Below, piece by piece: positions 1 to 10,300 of a DNA stretch of 64,000 bases. A program made the position numbers and the translations under genes. The notes under the pieces were generated by a model. The model worked only from the letters and a program-made list of their open reading frames with translations. It had not been told where the DNA came from and made no database searches. How positions within the stretch are numbered: position 1 is the stretch's first letter; the number at the start of each line of letters is the position of its first letter. The DNA comes from Prescottella soli (GTDB lineage: Bacteria; Actinomycetota; Actinomycetes; Mycobacteriales; Mycobacteriaceae), in assembly GCF_040024445.1 (NCBI RefSeq), contig NZ_CP157276.1, forward strand, positions 3,844,001 to 3,908,000. Reading direction: 5' to 3'.

Positions 1-80
1 CCGCACTGCCCGCACTCCCGCAGGTTCAGCTGCCGCCGATGCCGGTCCTTCCCGGACTACCGCCGCTGCCGAAGCTCTGA
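1..80 (+). CDS. C-terminal end of a Pro/Leu-rich protein (partial)
   Basis: An open frame entering from the left edge reads a Leu/Pro-rich tail (motifs such as LPALPQVQLPP and LPGLPPLPKL) and stops at TGA 78-80, 9 bp before the stop of the convergent YibE/F gene. The regular proline spacing is typical of the tail of a secreted or wall-associated actinobacterial protein, but only 26 codons are visible, so no family can be named. Confidence 0.4.
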   Translation, partial: ALPALPQVQLPPMPVLPGLPPLPKL

Positions 81-89
81 CAGCTCCGG

Positions 90-1424
<1,335 letters not shown>

Positions 1425-1558
1425 CGGATTGTCCTCCGCACCGGATCAGAGTAGTGGGCACGGAAAGGTAAGCGACGGTGGCGGGGAGCAGGGGGGGTCG
1501 TCCCCGCCACCGATAACCTCGTCGCCCAGGGGGGGGAGGGGCAGGACGAGGCGCTTAC

Positions 1559-1576
1559 TGGCACACAATGGTGCCA
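1559..1576. promoter_or_regulatory. Perfect inverted repeat TGGCAC-N6-GTGCCA upstream of the YibE/F gene
   Basis: TGGCAC and GTGCCA are separated by 6 bases, about 135 bp before the YibE/F start, in a stretch that also has G-runs of 7-8. It could be an operator; no regulator is known for it. Confidence 0.3.
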
Positions 1577-1664
1577 AACGGTGAATCTACCCATATCGGA
1601 GCGATCATGCTGGATTGGGTCGGGATTCCGTGTCGCGTCTCACCCGTGACGTGATACGCGGCGG

Positions 1665-2918
1665 CTACTGCTTGTAGCTCGACAGGAAGTTTCCGAATCG
1701 CTCGATCGCGACCGCCAGATCACGCGCCCATGGCAGCGTCACGATGCGGAGGTGATCGTGGTCGGGCCAGTTGAAGCCGGTGCCCTGGACCATGAGGATC
1801 TTCTCCTGCAGCAACAGGTCCTGAACCAGCTTCTCGTCGTCGTGGATCTCGTAGACGTTCGGATCCAGGCGCGGGAACGCGTAGAGCGCGCCGCGCGGCT
1901 TGACGCACGAGACACCGGGAATCATGTTGAGCCGTTCCCAGGCGATGTCGCGCTGCTCGAGCAGGCGGCCACCGGGCAGGACCAGATCCTCGATGCTCTG
2001 GTGCCCGCCGAGCGCCACCTGGATGGCGTGCTGGCCGGGGACGTTCGGGCACAGGCGGGTGGACGCGAGCAGGTCGAGGCCTTCGAGGAAGCCGGCCGCG
2101 TGGTCCTTGGGTCCGGTGATGGCGACCCAGCCGGAGCGGTAGCCGGCGACCCGGTACGCCTTCGACAGGCCGTTGAACGTGAGGCACAACAGGTCGGGCG
2201 CGAGCGAGGCCAGCGAGATGTGCTTGGCGTCGTCGTAGAGGATCTTGTCGTAGATCTCGTCCGCCAGCAGCAGCAGCTGGTGCTTGCGCGCGAGGTCGAC
2301 GAGCTGCGAGAGCACCTCCGCCGAGTACACGGCACCCGTCGGGTTGTTCGGGTTGATGACCAGCAGCGCCTTGGTCTTGTCGGTGATCTTGGACTCGATG
2401 TCCGCGATGTCCGGGTTCCAGTCGTTCTGCTCGTCGCACAGGTAGTGCACCGGGGTGCCGCCCGACAGGCTCGTCATCGCGGTCCACAGCGGGTAGTCCG
2501 GCGCGGGGATGAGCACCTCGTCGCCGTCGTCGAGCAGCGCCTGCATCGTCATCGTGATGAGCTCGGAGACGCCGTTGCCGAGGTAGATGTCGTCGACGTC
2601 GAGTTCGGGGAACCCGGGCACCAGCTCGTACCGCGTGACGATCGCGCGACGGGCCGACAGGATGCCCTTGGACTCCGAATAGCCCTGCGCATAGGGCAGG
2701 GCCGCGATCATGTCGCGCATGATCACATCGGGCGCCTCGAACCCGAACGGGGCGGGATTGCCGATGTTGAGCTTGAGGATCCGATGCCCCTCGGCCTCCA
2801 GGCGCGCCGCGTGCGCGTGCACCGGCCCCCGGATCTCGTACAGCACGTTCTGCAGTTTGGTGGACTGCTCGAGAGCGCGCTGCGGCCGATGATGGCGGAC
2901 GGAATCTGGAGTGCTCAC
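1665..2918 (-). CDS. alaT: AlaT-type pyridoxal-phosphate aminotransferase
   Basis: 417 residues from a GTG start (VSTPDSV...), chosen because the conserved family N-terminus (ALEQSTKLQNVLYEIRGP) begins soon after, whereas the upstream extension is low-complexity Arg/Pro. It belongs to fold-type I, AlaT/AspC class, and uses PLP to move amino groups between alanine or aspartate and 2-oxo acids. Visible motifs are NPNNPTG (189-195), the ADEIYD strand (219-224) and the Schiff-base lysine in SKAYR (Lys253). It is the positional counterpart of Rv0337c, which also lies beside the EtfD gene in M. tuberculosis, although here five genes separate them. Confidence 0.9.
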   Translation of the reverse strand: MSTPDSVRHHRPQRALEQSTKLQNVLYEIRGPVHAHAARLEAEGHRILKLNIGNPAPFGFEAPDVIMRDMIAALPYAQGYSESKGILSARRAIVTRYELVPGFPELDVDDIYLGNGVSELITMTMQALLDDGDEVLIPAPDYPLWTAMTSLSGGTPVHYLCDEQNDWNPDIADIESKITDKTKALLVINPNNPTGAVYSAEVLSQLVDLARKHQLLLLADEIYDKILYDDAKHISLASLAPDLLCLTFNGLSKAYRVAGYRSGWVAITGPKDHAAGFLEGLDLLASTRLCPNVPGQHAIQVALGGHQSIEDLVLPGGRLLEQRDIAWERLNMIPGVSCVKPRGALYAFPRLDPNVYEIHDDEKLVQDLLLQEKILMVQGTGFNWPDHDHLRIVTLPWARDLAVAIERFGNFLSSYKQ

Positions 2919-3090
2919 GCAACCATGATTCCACTCGGGCGCAAACGGAAATCGCTCGCCTTGCGGCCGGCGCCCCGGTCGGCGCCCGCCCGGACTGGTA
3001 TAGGTCCAGCTAGAGCGCCGATTCGGGCGCCCGGCTGGGGTGCCGCGGGCGCCAGGTCGGCGGCGCCGGCTGTGGCGCACGGCGCTCGGC

Positions 3091-3501
3091 TCAGGAGGCC
3101 GACCAGGACCGGCAGCGGAGGTCGCGCACCGCGACCACGGGGCCCGACGGGCGCATCGACCGATACTGCGGATACTTCGCGACCAGCGCATCGACCGCGC
3201 GTCGGCCCTCGTCGTCCTCCGGGGAGATCACCTGTGCCGCCCCGTCGACCCGCAGCCACCACAGGCGGGTCCAGTCGTCGTCGTAGTGGTCCACGAGCAG
3301 GCTGACGCGGCCCGTCGCGGCGATGTTCGCGAGGCGCCTCAGCCGCCGCGTGGTCTTGGGCTTGTCGTCGACCGCGGTGTAGATCGTGTCGCCGACGACC
3401 ACGAAGACCACCGGGACCAGGTGCGGATCGCCGTCCGCCGACACCGTCGCCATCCGCGCGACGGGGGCGTCGGCGAATCGCTGCGGCACGCGCGCGTCCA
3501 T
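3091..3501 (-). CDS. PPOX-class F420-dependent oxidoreductase, Rv0121c-like
   Basis: 136 residues. This is a short split beta-barrel flavin/deazaflavin enzyme: the N-terminal strand pattern FADAPVARMATVSADGDPHLVPVVFV and the DHYDDDWTRLWWLRVDG segment match the TIGR03668-type Rv0121 family. Members of this fold bind F420 (some FMN or haem breakdown products) and reduce small substrates, which are unknown here. The gene is divergent from the following S9 peptidase, with only 48 bp between start codons. Confidence 0.8.
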   Translation of the reverse strand: MDARVPQRFADAPVARMATVSADGDPHLVPVVFVVVGDTIYTAVDDKPKTTRRLRRLANIAATGRVSLLVDHYDDDWTRLWWLRVDGAAQVISPEDDEGRRAVDALVAKYPQYRSMRPSGPVVAVRDLRCRSWSAS

Positions 3502-3549
3502 GGGGAAACAGTACGTCGACGAGGGGTGTCCGTGGCTAGGGTGTCCTGC

Positions 3550-5499
3550 ATGACGAACGCTGCTCCAGCCGTCGCACCCTACGGCTCGTGGATCTCGCCG
3601 ATCACCGCCACCGACCTAGCCGCAAGCGGTCACCCGGTCGAGGGTGCGCGCTTCGTCGCCGGTCAGGCGTGGTGGTCGGAACAGCGCCCCACCGAGGGCG
3701 GCCGGACTGCGATCCGGTGCCTCGGCCCGGACGGCGGACCCGTCGACGTCCTGCCGCTGCCGTGGAACGCGCGCACCCGCGTCCACGAGTACGGCGGCGG
3801 CGCGTGGACGGTGACCGACGGTGCGGTCCTGGTGTTCGCCGAGTTCAGCGATCAGCGCTTGTATCGGTTCGACGCGTCCGTCGACGCCGCACCCGTTCCG
3901 CTCACGCCGATCCCGTTGGCGGCGACTGCGATTCGCTACGCCGACCTCCGCGTCGTCGGGCGCGACGTGTGGTGCGTCCGTGAGCGTCACGCCGGTGTCG
4001 AGGTGACCCGCGACATCTGCGTGGTCCCGCTCGACGGTTCGGGCGCCGACGACCCGTCCGCGATCCGCTCGGTGGTCGGCGGCTCCGACTTCCTGGCCTA
4101 CCCGCGGCTCTCGCCGGACGGGGCCCGGCTCGCATGGATCGCGTGGAACCATCCACAGATGCCCTGGGACGGAACCGAACTGCGGGTCCTCACCCTCGGC
4201 ACTGGGGCCGTGGAGACGCTGCTCGGTAACCCCGACGAGTCGGTGCTCCAACCCGAGTGGGTCGACTCGTCGACGCTGCACGTGATCAGCGACCGCAGCG
4301 GTTGGTGGAACCTCTACCGCGTCTCGGTGGACGACGGTGTCGTGGAACCGATCTGCCCGATCGATGCCGACTTCGGCGCCCCGCTGTGGCAGCTCGGGGC
4401 CCGCTGGTACGCCGCGCTCGGCGACGGCACCCTGCTGACCACCCGGACGGTCGGTACCGACACCCTGGCGATCCTCGACCCGGGCACCGGCACGCTGCGC
4501 GACGTCGAGCTCGAGGGCATCTCGTCCGTGCAGATCTGCGACGTGGACGGCCGACGGATCCTGTTGCGCTGCGGCGGCGCTCGCGTCGCGTCCGGGTTGC
4601 GGACGCTCGACCTCGACACCGGGACGCTCACCGACGTGCGGCTGGCCGTCGACGACCTGCCCGACGTCGCGTACCTCCCCGAGGCGCGGGCCCTCACCTT
4701 CGCCGGGCCGCAGCGCGAGGTCCATGCGATCGTCTACCCGCCCCGCAACCCCGACTACCGCGCCCCCGACGGCGAACTCCCGCCGTACATCGCGTTCGTG
4801 CACGGCGGGCCGACCGCGCACGTCGCGCCCGCGGTGAACCTCGTGAACGCGTTCTTCACGAGCCGCGGCATCGGTGTCGTCGACGTCAACTACGGCGGCT
4901 CCAGTGGATACGGACGCGAGTACCGCAACCGGCTGCGCGGACAGTGGGGCGTGGTCGACGTCGAGGACACCGTCGCCGCCGTGCGTGGTCTCGTCGACGC
5001 CGGGCTCGCCGACCCGAATCGTCTTGCCATCGAGGGCGGTTCGGCCGGCGGCTGGACCGTGTTGTCGGCGCTGACGACGTCGGACGTGTTCGCGTGCGGC
5101 GTCTCGTACTACGGCGTGGCCGAACTGGTCGAGTTCGTCAAGGAGACACACGATTTCGAATCCCGGTACATCGACGGGCTGATCGGTCCGCTGCCCGAGT
5201 CCGCCGACCTGTACGCGCGGCGGGCGCCCGTGAACAACGTCGACGGCCTGTCCTGCCCGGTGCTGCTGCTCCAGGGGTTGTCCGATCCGATCGTCCCGCC
5301 GTCGCAGGCGGAGCGGTTCCGCGCCGCCCTCGTGCACAAGCGGATCCCGCACGCCTACCTCGCGTACCAGGGCGAAGCTCACGGATTCCGCCGCGTCGAG
5401 ACGATCGTCAACGCCCGCGAGGCGGAACTGTCGTTCTACGGGCAGGTCCTGGGATTCGAGACGCCCGGCATCCCGCGGTTGGAGCTGTCGCGGCCGTAG
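3550..5499 (+). CDS. S9-family (prolyl oligopeptidase) peptidase
   Basis: 649 residues from ATG 3550, chosen over upstream GTGs because the conserved start (YGSWISPITATDLA) follows. The N-terminal half is a beta-propeller (residues about 40-380). The C-terminal alpha/beta-hydrolase domain carries the nucleophile Ser498 in EGGSAGGW, Asp579 in LQGLSDPI and His611 in GEAHGF. Members are cytoplasmic dipeptidyl- or acylaminoacyl-peptidases that trim short peptides. No signal peptide is seen. The 42-bp gap before the MerR gene holds that gene's operator, so the two are separate transcription units. Confidence 0.92.
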   Translation: MTNAAPAVAPYGSWISPITATDLAASGHPVEGARFVAGQAWWSEQRPTEGGRTAIRCLGPDGGPVDVLPLPWNARTRVHEYGGGAWTVTDGAVLVFAEFSDQRLYRFDASVDAAPVPLTPIPLAATAIRYADLRVVGRDVWCVRERHAGVEVTRDICVVPLDGSGADDPSAIRSVVGGSDFLAYPRLSPDGARLAWIAWNHPQMPWDGTELRVLTLGTGAVETLLGNPDESVLQPEWVDSSTLHVISDRSGWWNLYRVSVDDGVVEPICPIDADFGAPLWQLGARWYAALGDGTLLTTRTVGTDTLAILDPGTGTLRDVELEGISSVQICDVDGRRILLRCGGARVASGLRTLDLDTGTLTDVRLAVDDLPDVAYLPEARALTFAGPQREVHAIVYPPRNPDYRAPDGELPPYIAFVHGGPTAHVAPAVNLVNAFFTSRGIGVVDVNYGGSSGYGREYRNRLRGQWGVVDVEDTVAAVRGLVDAGLADPNRLAIEGGSAGGWTVLSALTTSDVFACGVSYYGVAELVEFVKETHDFESRYIDGLIGPLPESADLYARRAPVNNVDGLSCPVLLLQGLSDPIVPPSQAERFRAALVHKRIPHAYLAYQGEAHGFRRVETIVNAREAELSFYGQVLGFETPGIPRLELSRP

Positions 5500-5502
5500 C
5501 GG

Positions 5503-5533
5503 TTGCGTTGGAGTGCACTCCAACGCCTACCGT
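5503..5533 (+). promoter_or_regulatory. MerR-type promoter with 22-bp perfect palindrome
   Basis: A perfect palindrome at 5505-5526 (half GCGTTGGAGTG) overlaps a -35-like TTGCGT (5503-5508), followed by a 19-bp spacer and TACCGT (5528-5533). Long 19-bp spacers filled by a GGAGT/ACTCC palindrome are the hallmark of MerR-activated promoters. The predicted start of transcription falls at or next to the ATG at 5542, so the mRNA would be leaderless. Confidence 0.7.
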
Positions 5534-5541
5534 CGGGACCC

Positions 5542-5973
5542 ATGACGGCAGGGCTGGGAATCGCAGAGGTGTCCGAGGCGACGGGCCTGACACAGGACAC
5601 ACTGCGCTGGTACGAACGCGAGGGGCTCATCCCGCGTGTCGAGCGCGGCAGCGACCGGCGTCGCATCTACGACGACGCCTCGGTGCGCATGATCGAACTC
5701 ATCGTCCGGCTGCGCCGGACCGGGATGCCCGTCGCCGAGATCCGGTCCTTCCTCGCGATGTACGAAGAGGGGGCCGCGAGTCACGGCCGACGCATGACGA
5801 TGCTGCGTGAGCACCGCGAACGGGTGCTCGGCCAGCTGGCCCAACTCCGTCAGGATCTCGGCGCGCTCGACGCCAAGATCGAGCACTACCGCGACCTCGT
5901 CGAACGCGGACTCGATTGCGAGAACAGGCCGATCGCCGACGAGGCGGTCCGGCTGAGGCAACGGCAGACATGA
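5542..5973 (+). CDS. MerR-family transcriptional regulator
   Basis: 143 residues. It has an N-terminal MerR winged helix-turn-helix (GIAEVSEATGLTQDTLRWYEREGLI, residues 5-29), a second wing with DRRRIYDD, and a long coiled coil (about 80-125) for dimerisation. No cysteine cluster is present apart from one Cys near the C-terminus (GLDCENRP), so this is not a classical metal or SoxR type. It resembles the AdhR/YhdM group that responds to aldehydes or electrophiles. It probably controls itself and the aldo/keto reductase that starts 11 bp downstream, through the palindrome just upstream. Confidence 0.88.
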   Translation: MTAGLGIAEVSEATGLTQDTLRWYEREGLIPRVERGSDRRRIYDDASVRMIELIVRLRRTGMPVAEIRSFLAMYEEGAASHGRRMTMLREHRERVLGQLAQLRQDLGALDAKIEHYRDLVERGLDCENRPIADEAVRLRQRQT

Positions 5974-5984
5974 GGGGAACTGAC

Positions 5985-7016
5985 ATGACGACACCGAGCA
6001 TCGAACTCGGTCACGGACTGCGGGTGAGCACGATCGGCCTGGGCGGCATGGCCCTGAGCCACGTCTACGGACCGACCGACCTGGAGCAGGCGGTGCGGAC
6101 GCTGCACCACGCGATCGACGTCGGCGTCACCTTCGTCGACACCGCCGACGTCTACGGCACACCGCGCCCGGGCACCGTCGGGCCCGCGGGCACGAACGAA
6201 GAACTCGTCGCGCAGGTGCTGCGCACCCGTCGCGGGGAGGTACAGCTGGCCACCAAGTTCGGCATCAGCGGTGTGATCGGCGAAGACGGTGGCGGCACAC
6301 CGACCCGCGGCGACCGGGACTACGTCCGGTCGGCCTGCGAGGCGTCGCTGCGGCGGCTGGGGACCGACGTGATCGACCTCTACTACATGCACCGGCGGGA
6401 GATCGGTCGTCCGATCGAGGAGACCGTCGGGGCGATGGCCGAGCTGGTCCGCGAGGGAAAGGTGCGGCACCTCGGGCTGTCGGAGGTGACCGGTGACGAG
6501 CTCCGGGCGGCCGCGGCGGTGCATCCGATCACCGCCGTCCAGAGCGAGTGGAGCCTCTGGTCGCGCGACGTCGAACGGCACGTCGTGCCCGCGGCGATCG
6601 AGGTCGGCGCCGGATTCGTCCCCTACTCGCCGCTCGGGCGCGGGTTCCTGACCGGAACACTCACCCGCGAGGCGGTGTCCGGCTCGATCCTCCAGGGACA
6701 GCACCGGTTCGATGAGCACTTCGACGCGAACCAGGTGGTCGTGGAGCACGTCCGCGCGGTCGCCGCGGAGGTCGGCGCCACACCGGCGCAGGTCGCCCTC
6801 GCCTGGTTGCTCGCGCAGGGCGCGCGCTTGGGTGTGCCGCTCGCACCGATTCCGGGAACCCGTCGCAGCAGTCGAGTCGACGAGAACGCGGCGGCGGCGT
6901 CGCTGGAACTGTCGGCGTCCCAACTAGAGCGGCTCGACCGCGTCGCCGACCTGGTCACCGGCGGGCGCAACCTCACCTTCAACGGCCCCTCATGGATCTC
7001 CTCGGGACGGGAGTGA
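5985..7016 (+). CDS. Aldo/keto reductase
   Basis: 343 residues from ATG 5985, which has a ribosome site (GAGGGGAAC); an in-frame ATG 15 bp earlier overlaps the regulator's stop but has no such site. It is a TIM-barrel NADPH-dependent carbonyl reductase. The catalytic tetrad is visible: Asp52 and Tyr57 (VDTADVYG), Lys91 (ATKFG) and His136 (YYMHR). Co-transcription with a MerR regulator suggests induction by reactive carbonyls; the substrate is not predictable. Confidence 0.92.
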   Translation: MTTPSIELGHGLRVSTIGLGGMALSHVYGPTDLEQAVRTLHHAIDVGVTFVDTADVYGTPRPGTVGPAGTNEELVAQVLRTRRGEVQLATKFGISGVIGEDGGGTPTRGDRDYVRSACEASLRRLGTDVIDLYYMHRREIGRPIEETVGAMAELVREGKVRHLGLSEVTGDELRAAAAVHPITAVQSEWSLWSRDVERHVVPAAIEVGAGFVPYSPLGRGFLTGTLTREAVSGSILQGQHRFDEHFDANQVVVEHVRAVAAEVGATPAQVALAWLLAQGARLGVPLAPIPGTRRSSRVDENAAAASLELSASQLERLDRVADLVTGGRNLTFNGPSWISSGRE

Positions 7017-7160
7017 CGGTCACGCCTGCGGCGTGTGCTCGACGTATCTGCGCGGCGTGGAGGTCCACGTTCGGCATCGTGCCGTCGTCGCGGCGACGTG
7101 GGCGTCGTTCGTGCCGGTTCGGAGGCGGGGCGGGGGACATCCGCGGACCTGTCGATCGTT

Positions 7161-7182
7161 CGAGAACACAGCTGTTTTCTCG
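7161..7182. promoter_or_regulatory. 22-bp near-perfect palindrome between convergent genes
   Basis: Half-sites CGAGAA and TTCTCG flank a core ACAGCTGT, with one mismatched pair. It lies between the ends of the aldo/keto reductase and etfD genes, so it could be a terminator stem for the former or a protein-binding site with no gene assigned. The rest of 7017-7257 holds nothing else recognisable. Confidence 0.3.
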
Positions 7183-7257
7183 AGCTCACACACGTTCTGC
7201 ATAGCGAATTCGTGTGTGCTGCGGAGAAAGGACGTGTGGCGTCGGGGGAGTGCACAG

Positions 7258-7297
7258 ACGACTGCGCCCCCACCGTGGACGGTGGGGGCGCAGTCGT
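7258..7297 (-). terminator. Strong terminator hairpin after etfD
   Basis: An 18-bp perfect stem with a TGGA loop lies just past the etfD stop. It has no U-tract, as is common in Actinobacteria. It could also stop transcripts arriving from the aldo/keto reductase. Confidence 0.8.
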
Positions 7298-7303
7298 GTG
7301 TTC

Positions 7304-10300
7304 CTACTTCTTGCGGCCCGGTGCCTTGGCGCCGGACTTGAAGCCCAGCGCGCCAGGCTTGGCCTGCGGCGGAGGCGGCGTCGATGCCGCCTGCTCGGGC
7401 GCCGGAGCCTCGGCCGGTGCGGCCTCGGCCTGCGGCTCAGGCTCTGCGGCGGGCACGGCAGCCGGAGCGGCCGGTGCCGGAGCAGCGGCGGCGGCGGCGG
7501 GGGCGGCCTTGCGGGCGCCCGGTGCCTTCGCCCCGGTCTTGAAGCCCAGTCCGCCCGGCTTTGCCTGCGGTGCAGGCTTGGCCTCGGCGGTCGGTGCTGC
7601 CGGTGCGGCCGGAGCCGCGGGTGCCTCTGCGGCCGGTGCCTCGGCAACCGGAGCGGCGGGTGCCGGTGCGGCAGCCTTGGCGCCGGGAGCCTTCGCGGCA
7701 CCCTTCATCTGCAGGCCCTTGCCACCCGGAGCCTTCGCTCCGCCCTTCATCGCGAGTCCGCCGGGCTTGGCGGTCGGTGCGGCGGGAGCAGCCGGCGCCT
7801 CCGCAGCCGGAGCTGCGGCGGCTTCAGCGGCGGGTGCCGGTGCGGCGGCCTTCGCGCCGGGAGCCTTCGCGGCACCCTTCATCTGCAGGCCCTTGCCACC
7901 CGGAGCCTTGGCCCCGCCCTTCATCCCGAGTCCGCCCGGCTTGGCGACCGGAGCGGCCGGTGCCTCGGCAGCGGGGGCAGCAGCCTCGGCGGCCGGTGCG
8001 GCGGCCTCGACCTTCGCACCCGGAGCCTTCGCGGCGCCCTTCATTTGCAGGCCCTTGCCGCCCGGAGCCTTCGCGCCGGGGGCCTTGGCCAGGCCCTTCA
8101 TCTGCAGGCCCTTGCCGGCGGCCGGCGCAGCGGCGGCCGCGACGGGTGCGGCCTCCGCAACCGGAGCGGCCTCGGCCTCGGGCTCGGCGACGGGTGCGGC
8201 TGCCGCCGCAGTCTCGGCCACTGCCGGTGCGGCGGCCGGAACCTTCTCGCGCTGCTCGACCTTGAGGTTCGCGGTCAGCTGCGTGGGATCGAGACGCGTG
8301 ACGGACTCGAGCATCATCTGCGCGACGTCGACGACCTCGACACCCTCGCCCTGGCCCTGCTCCTGACGGGCGGTGACGCCGTCGGTGAGCATGACGCGGC
8401 AGAACGGGCAGCCGGTCGCGATCTTCTTCGGCGAGGTCGTGAGGGCCTCGTCGACGCGATCGATGTTGATGCGCTTACCGAGCTGCTCCTCCATCCACAT
8501 GCGGGCACCACCGGCGCCACAGCACATGGACCGCTCGCCGTGACGCGGCATCTCCTTGAGCTTCGCGCCCGACGCCTCCATCAGTTCACGCGGAGCGTCG
8601 TACACCTTGTTGTGACGGCCCAGGTAGCACGGGTCGTGGTAGGTGACGTCCTCGTCGAGCTTGGAGACGGGGACGAGCTTCTTGGCGCGCACCAGGCGGT
8701 TGAGCAGCTGCGTGTGGTGGACCACCTCGTAGACGCCGCCGACCTGCGGGTACTCGTTGCCGAGTGCATTGAAGCAGTGCGCACACGTGACGACGATCTT
8801 GCGCTTGTTGTCCGGGGTGCCGTCGAACACCGTGTTCAGCAGCTCGATGTTCTGCATCGCGAGCTGCTGGAACAGGAACTCGTTGCCCGCACGGCGAGCC
8901 GAGTCGCCGGTGCAGGTCTCCTCGGCGCCGAGGACCATGAACTTCACGCCGGCGGTCGCGAGCAGCTCGGCGACGGCCTTGGTGGTCTTCTTCGCGCGGT
9001 CCTCGTAGGCCCCGGCACAGCCGACCCAGAACAGGTACTCGTAGTCCTCGAAGGAATCGGCGTCCTGGCCGTAGACCGGGATCTCGAAGTCCATCTCGTT
9101 GATCCAGTTGAGCCGGTCCTTGGAGTTCTGGCCCCAGGGGTTGCCCTTGTTCTCGAGGTTCTTGAACAGACCCGCGAGCTCGGACGGGAACTCCGACTCG
9201 ATCAACACCTGGTAGCGGCGCATGTCGATGATGTGGTCGACGTGCTCGATGTCCACCGGGCACTGCTCGACGCACGCGCCACACGTGGTGCAGGACCACA
9301 GCGTCTCGGGGTCGATGATGCCGCCGAGCTCGCCCTCGACGGACTCGCCGACGAGCGGACGCTCGGCCTCGGCACGGGCCGCTTCGGGAATCGCGGCGAG
9401 CTTGTTCTCGAGGACGTTGCCCTCGGCGTCGACCAGGCCGATCTCGTCGCCGCCCATGTCCTTGCGGCCGCCGGCGAGCAGGTAGGGCGCCTTGGCGTAG
9501 CCGTGGTCGCGCAGCGACATGATGAGCAGCTTCGGCGACAGCGGCTTGCCGGTGTTCCACGCGGGGCACTGCGACTGGCAGCGGCCGCACTCGGTGCAGG
9601 TGGTGAAGTCCAGCCAGCCCTTCCACGAGAAGTCCTCGATCCGGCCGGCACCGAGGGTGTCGGTGTCGGGGTCGACGTTCTCCATGTCGAGGGCACGGCC
9701 CTTGGACATCATGGGCTTGGCGGCACCGAGGGCGACGCCGCCGTCGTCCTCACGCTTGAAGTAGATGTTCGGGAACGCCGAGAAGCGGTGCCAGGCGACG
9801 CCCCAGGTGATGTTGCGGCCGACCACGAACAGCCAGATCATGCCGGACATCAGCTTGACGAACGCGAAGACCGAGACCATGACCGCGCTGGCCGGCAGCA
9901 GCTTGGCGACGTTCATGGTGAAGAAGTCGGTCCACGGGTTGGCGTGCCCGTAGGTGGCGATCTTGCCCGACTTCACCATGATCATGCCCAGGCCCTCGAT
10001 GAGGACGACGATCTCGACGAAGTACGCGGGGCCGAACTTGGAGCCGCCGAAACGGGACAGCCGTTCGGGAATCCGCGGGTGGTTGAGCTGGCGGATCACG
10101 ATCAGCGTCAGGATGCCGACGACCGTGCCGATGCCCAGGATCTCGTCCCACAGATGCCAGACCCACGTGTTACCGAACAGCGGCCAGTGGAACTCCGGAT
10201 TGAAGGTCTGGCCGTAGGCCTCGAACCACAGCAGCGCGCCGCCGAGGAAGCCGATCATCACGAGCCAGTGCGCCCAGCCCACGGTGCGGAACTTCTGCAT

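Noticed and set aside
4257-5810. Open frame overlapping the S9 peptidase and MerR genes in another frame
   Set aside because: Arg/Ala-rich shadow with no domain; both true genes have full motif sets.
7161-7182. LexA/SOS box
   Set aside because: The spacing and half-sites do not match the actinobacterial GAAC-N4-GTTC core.
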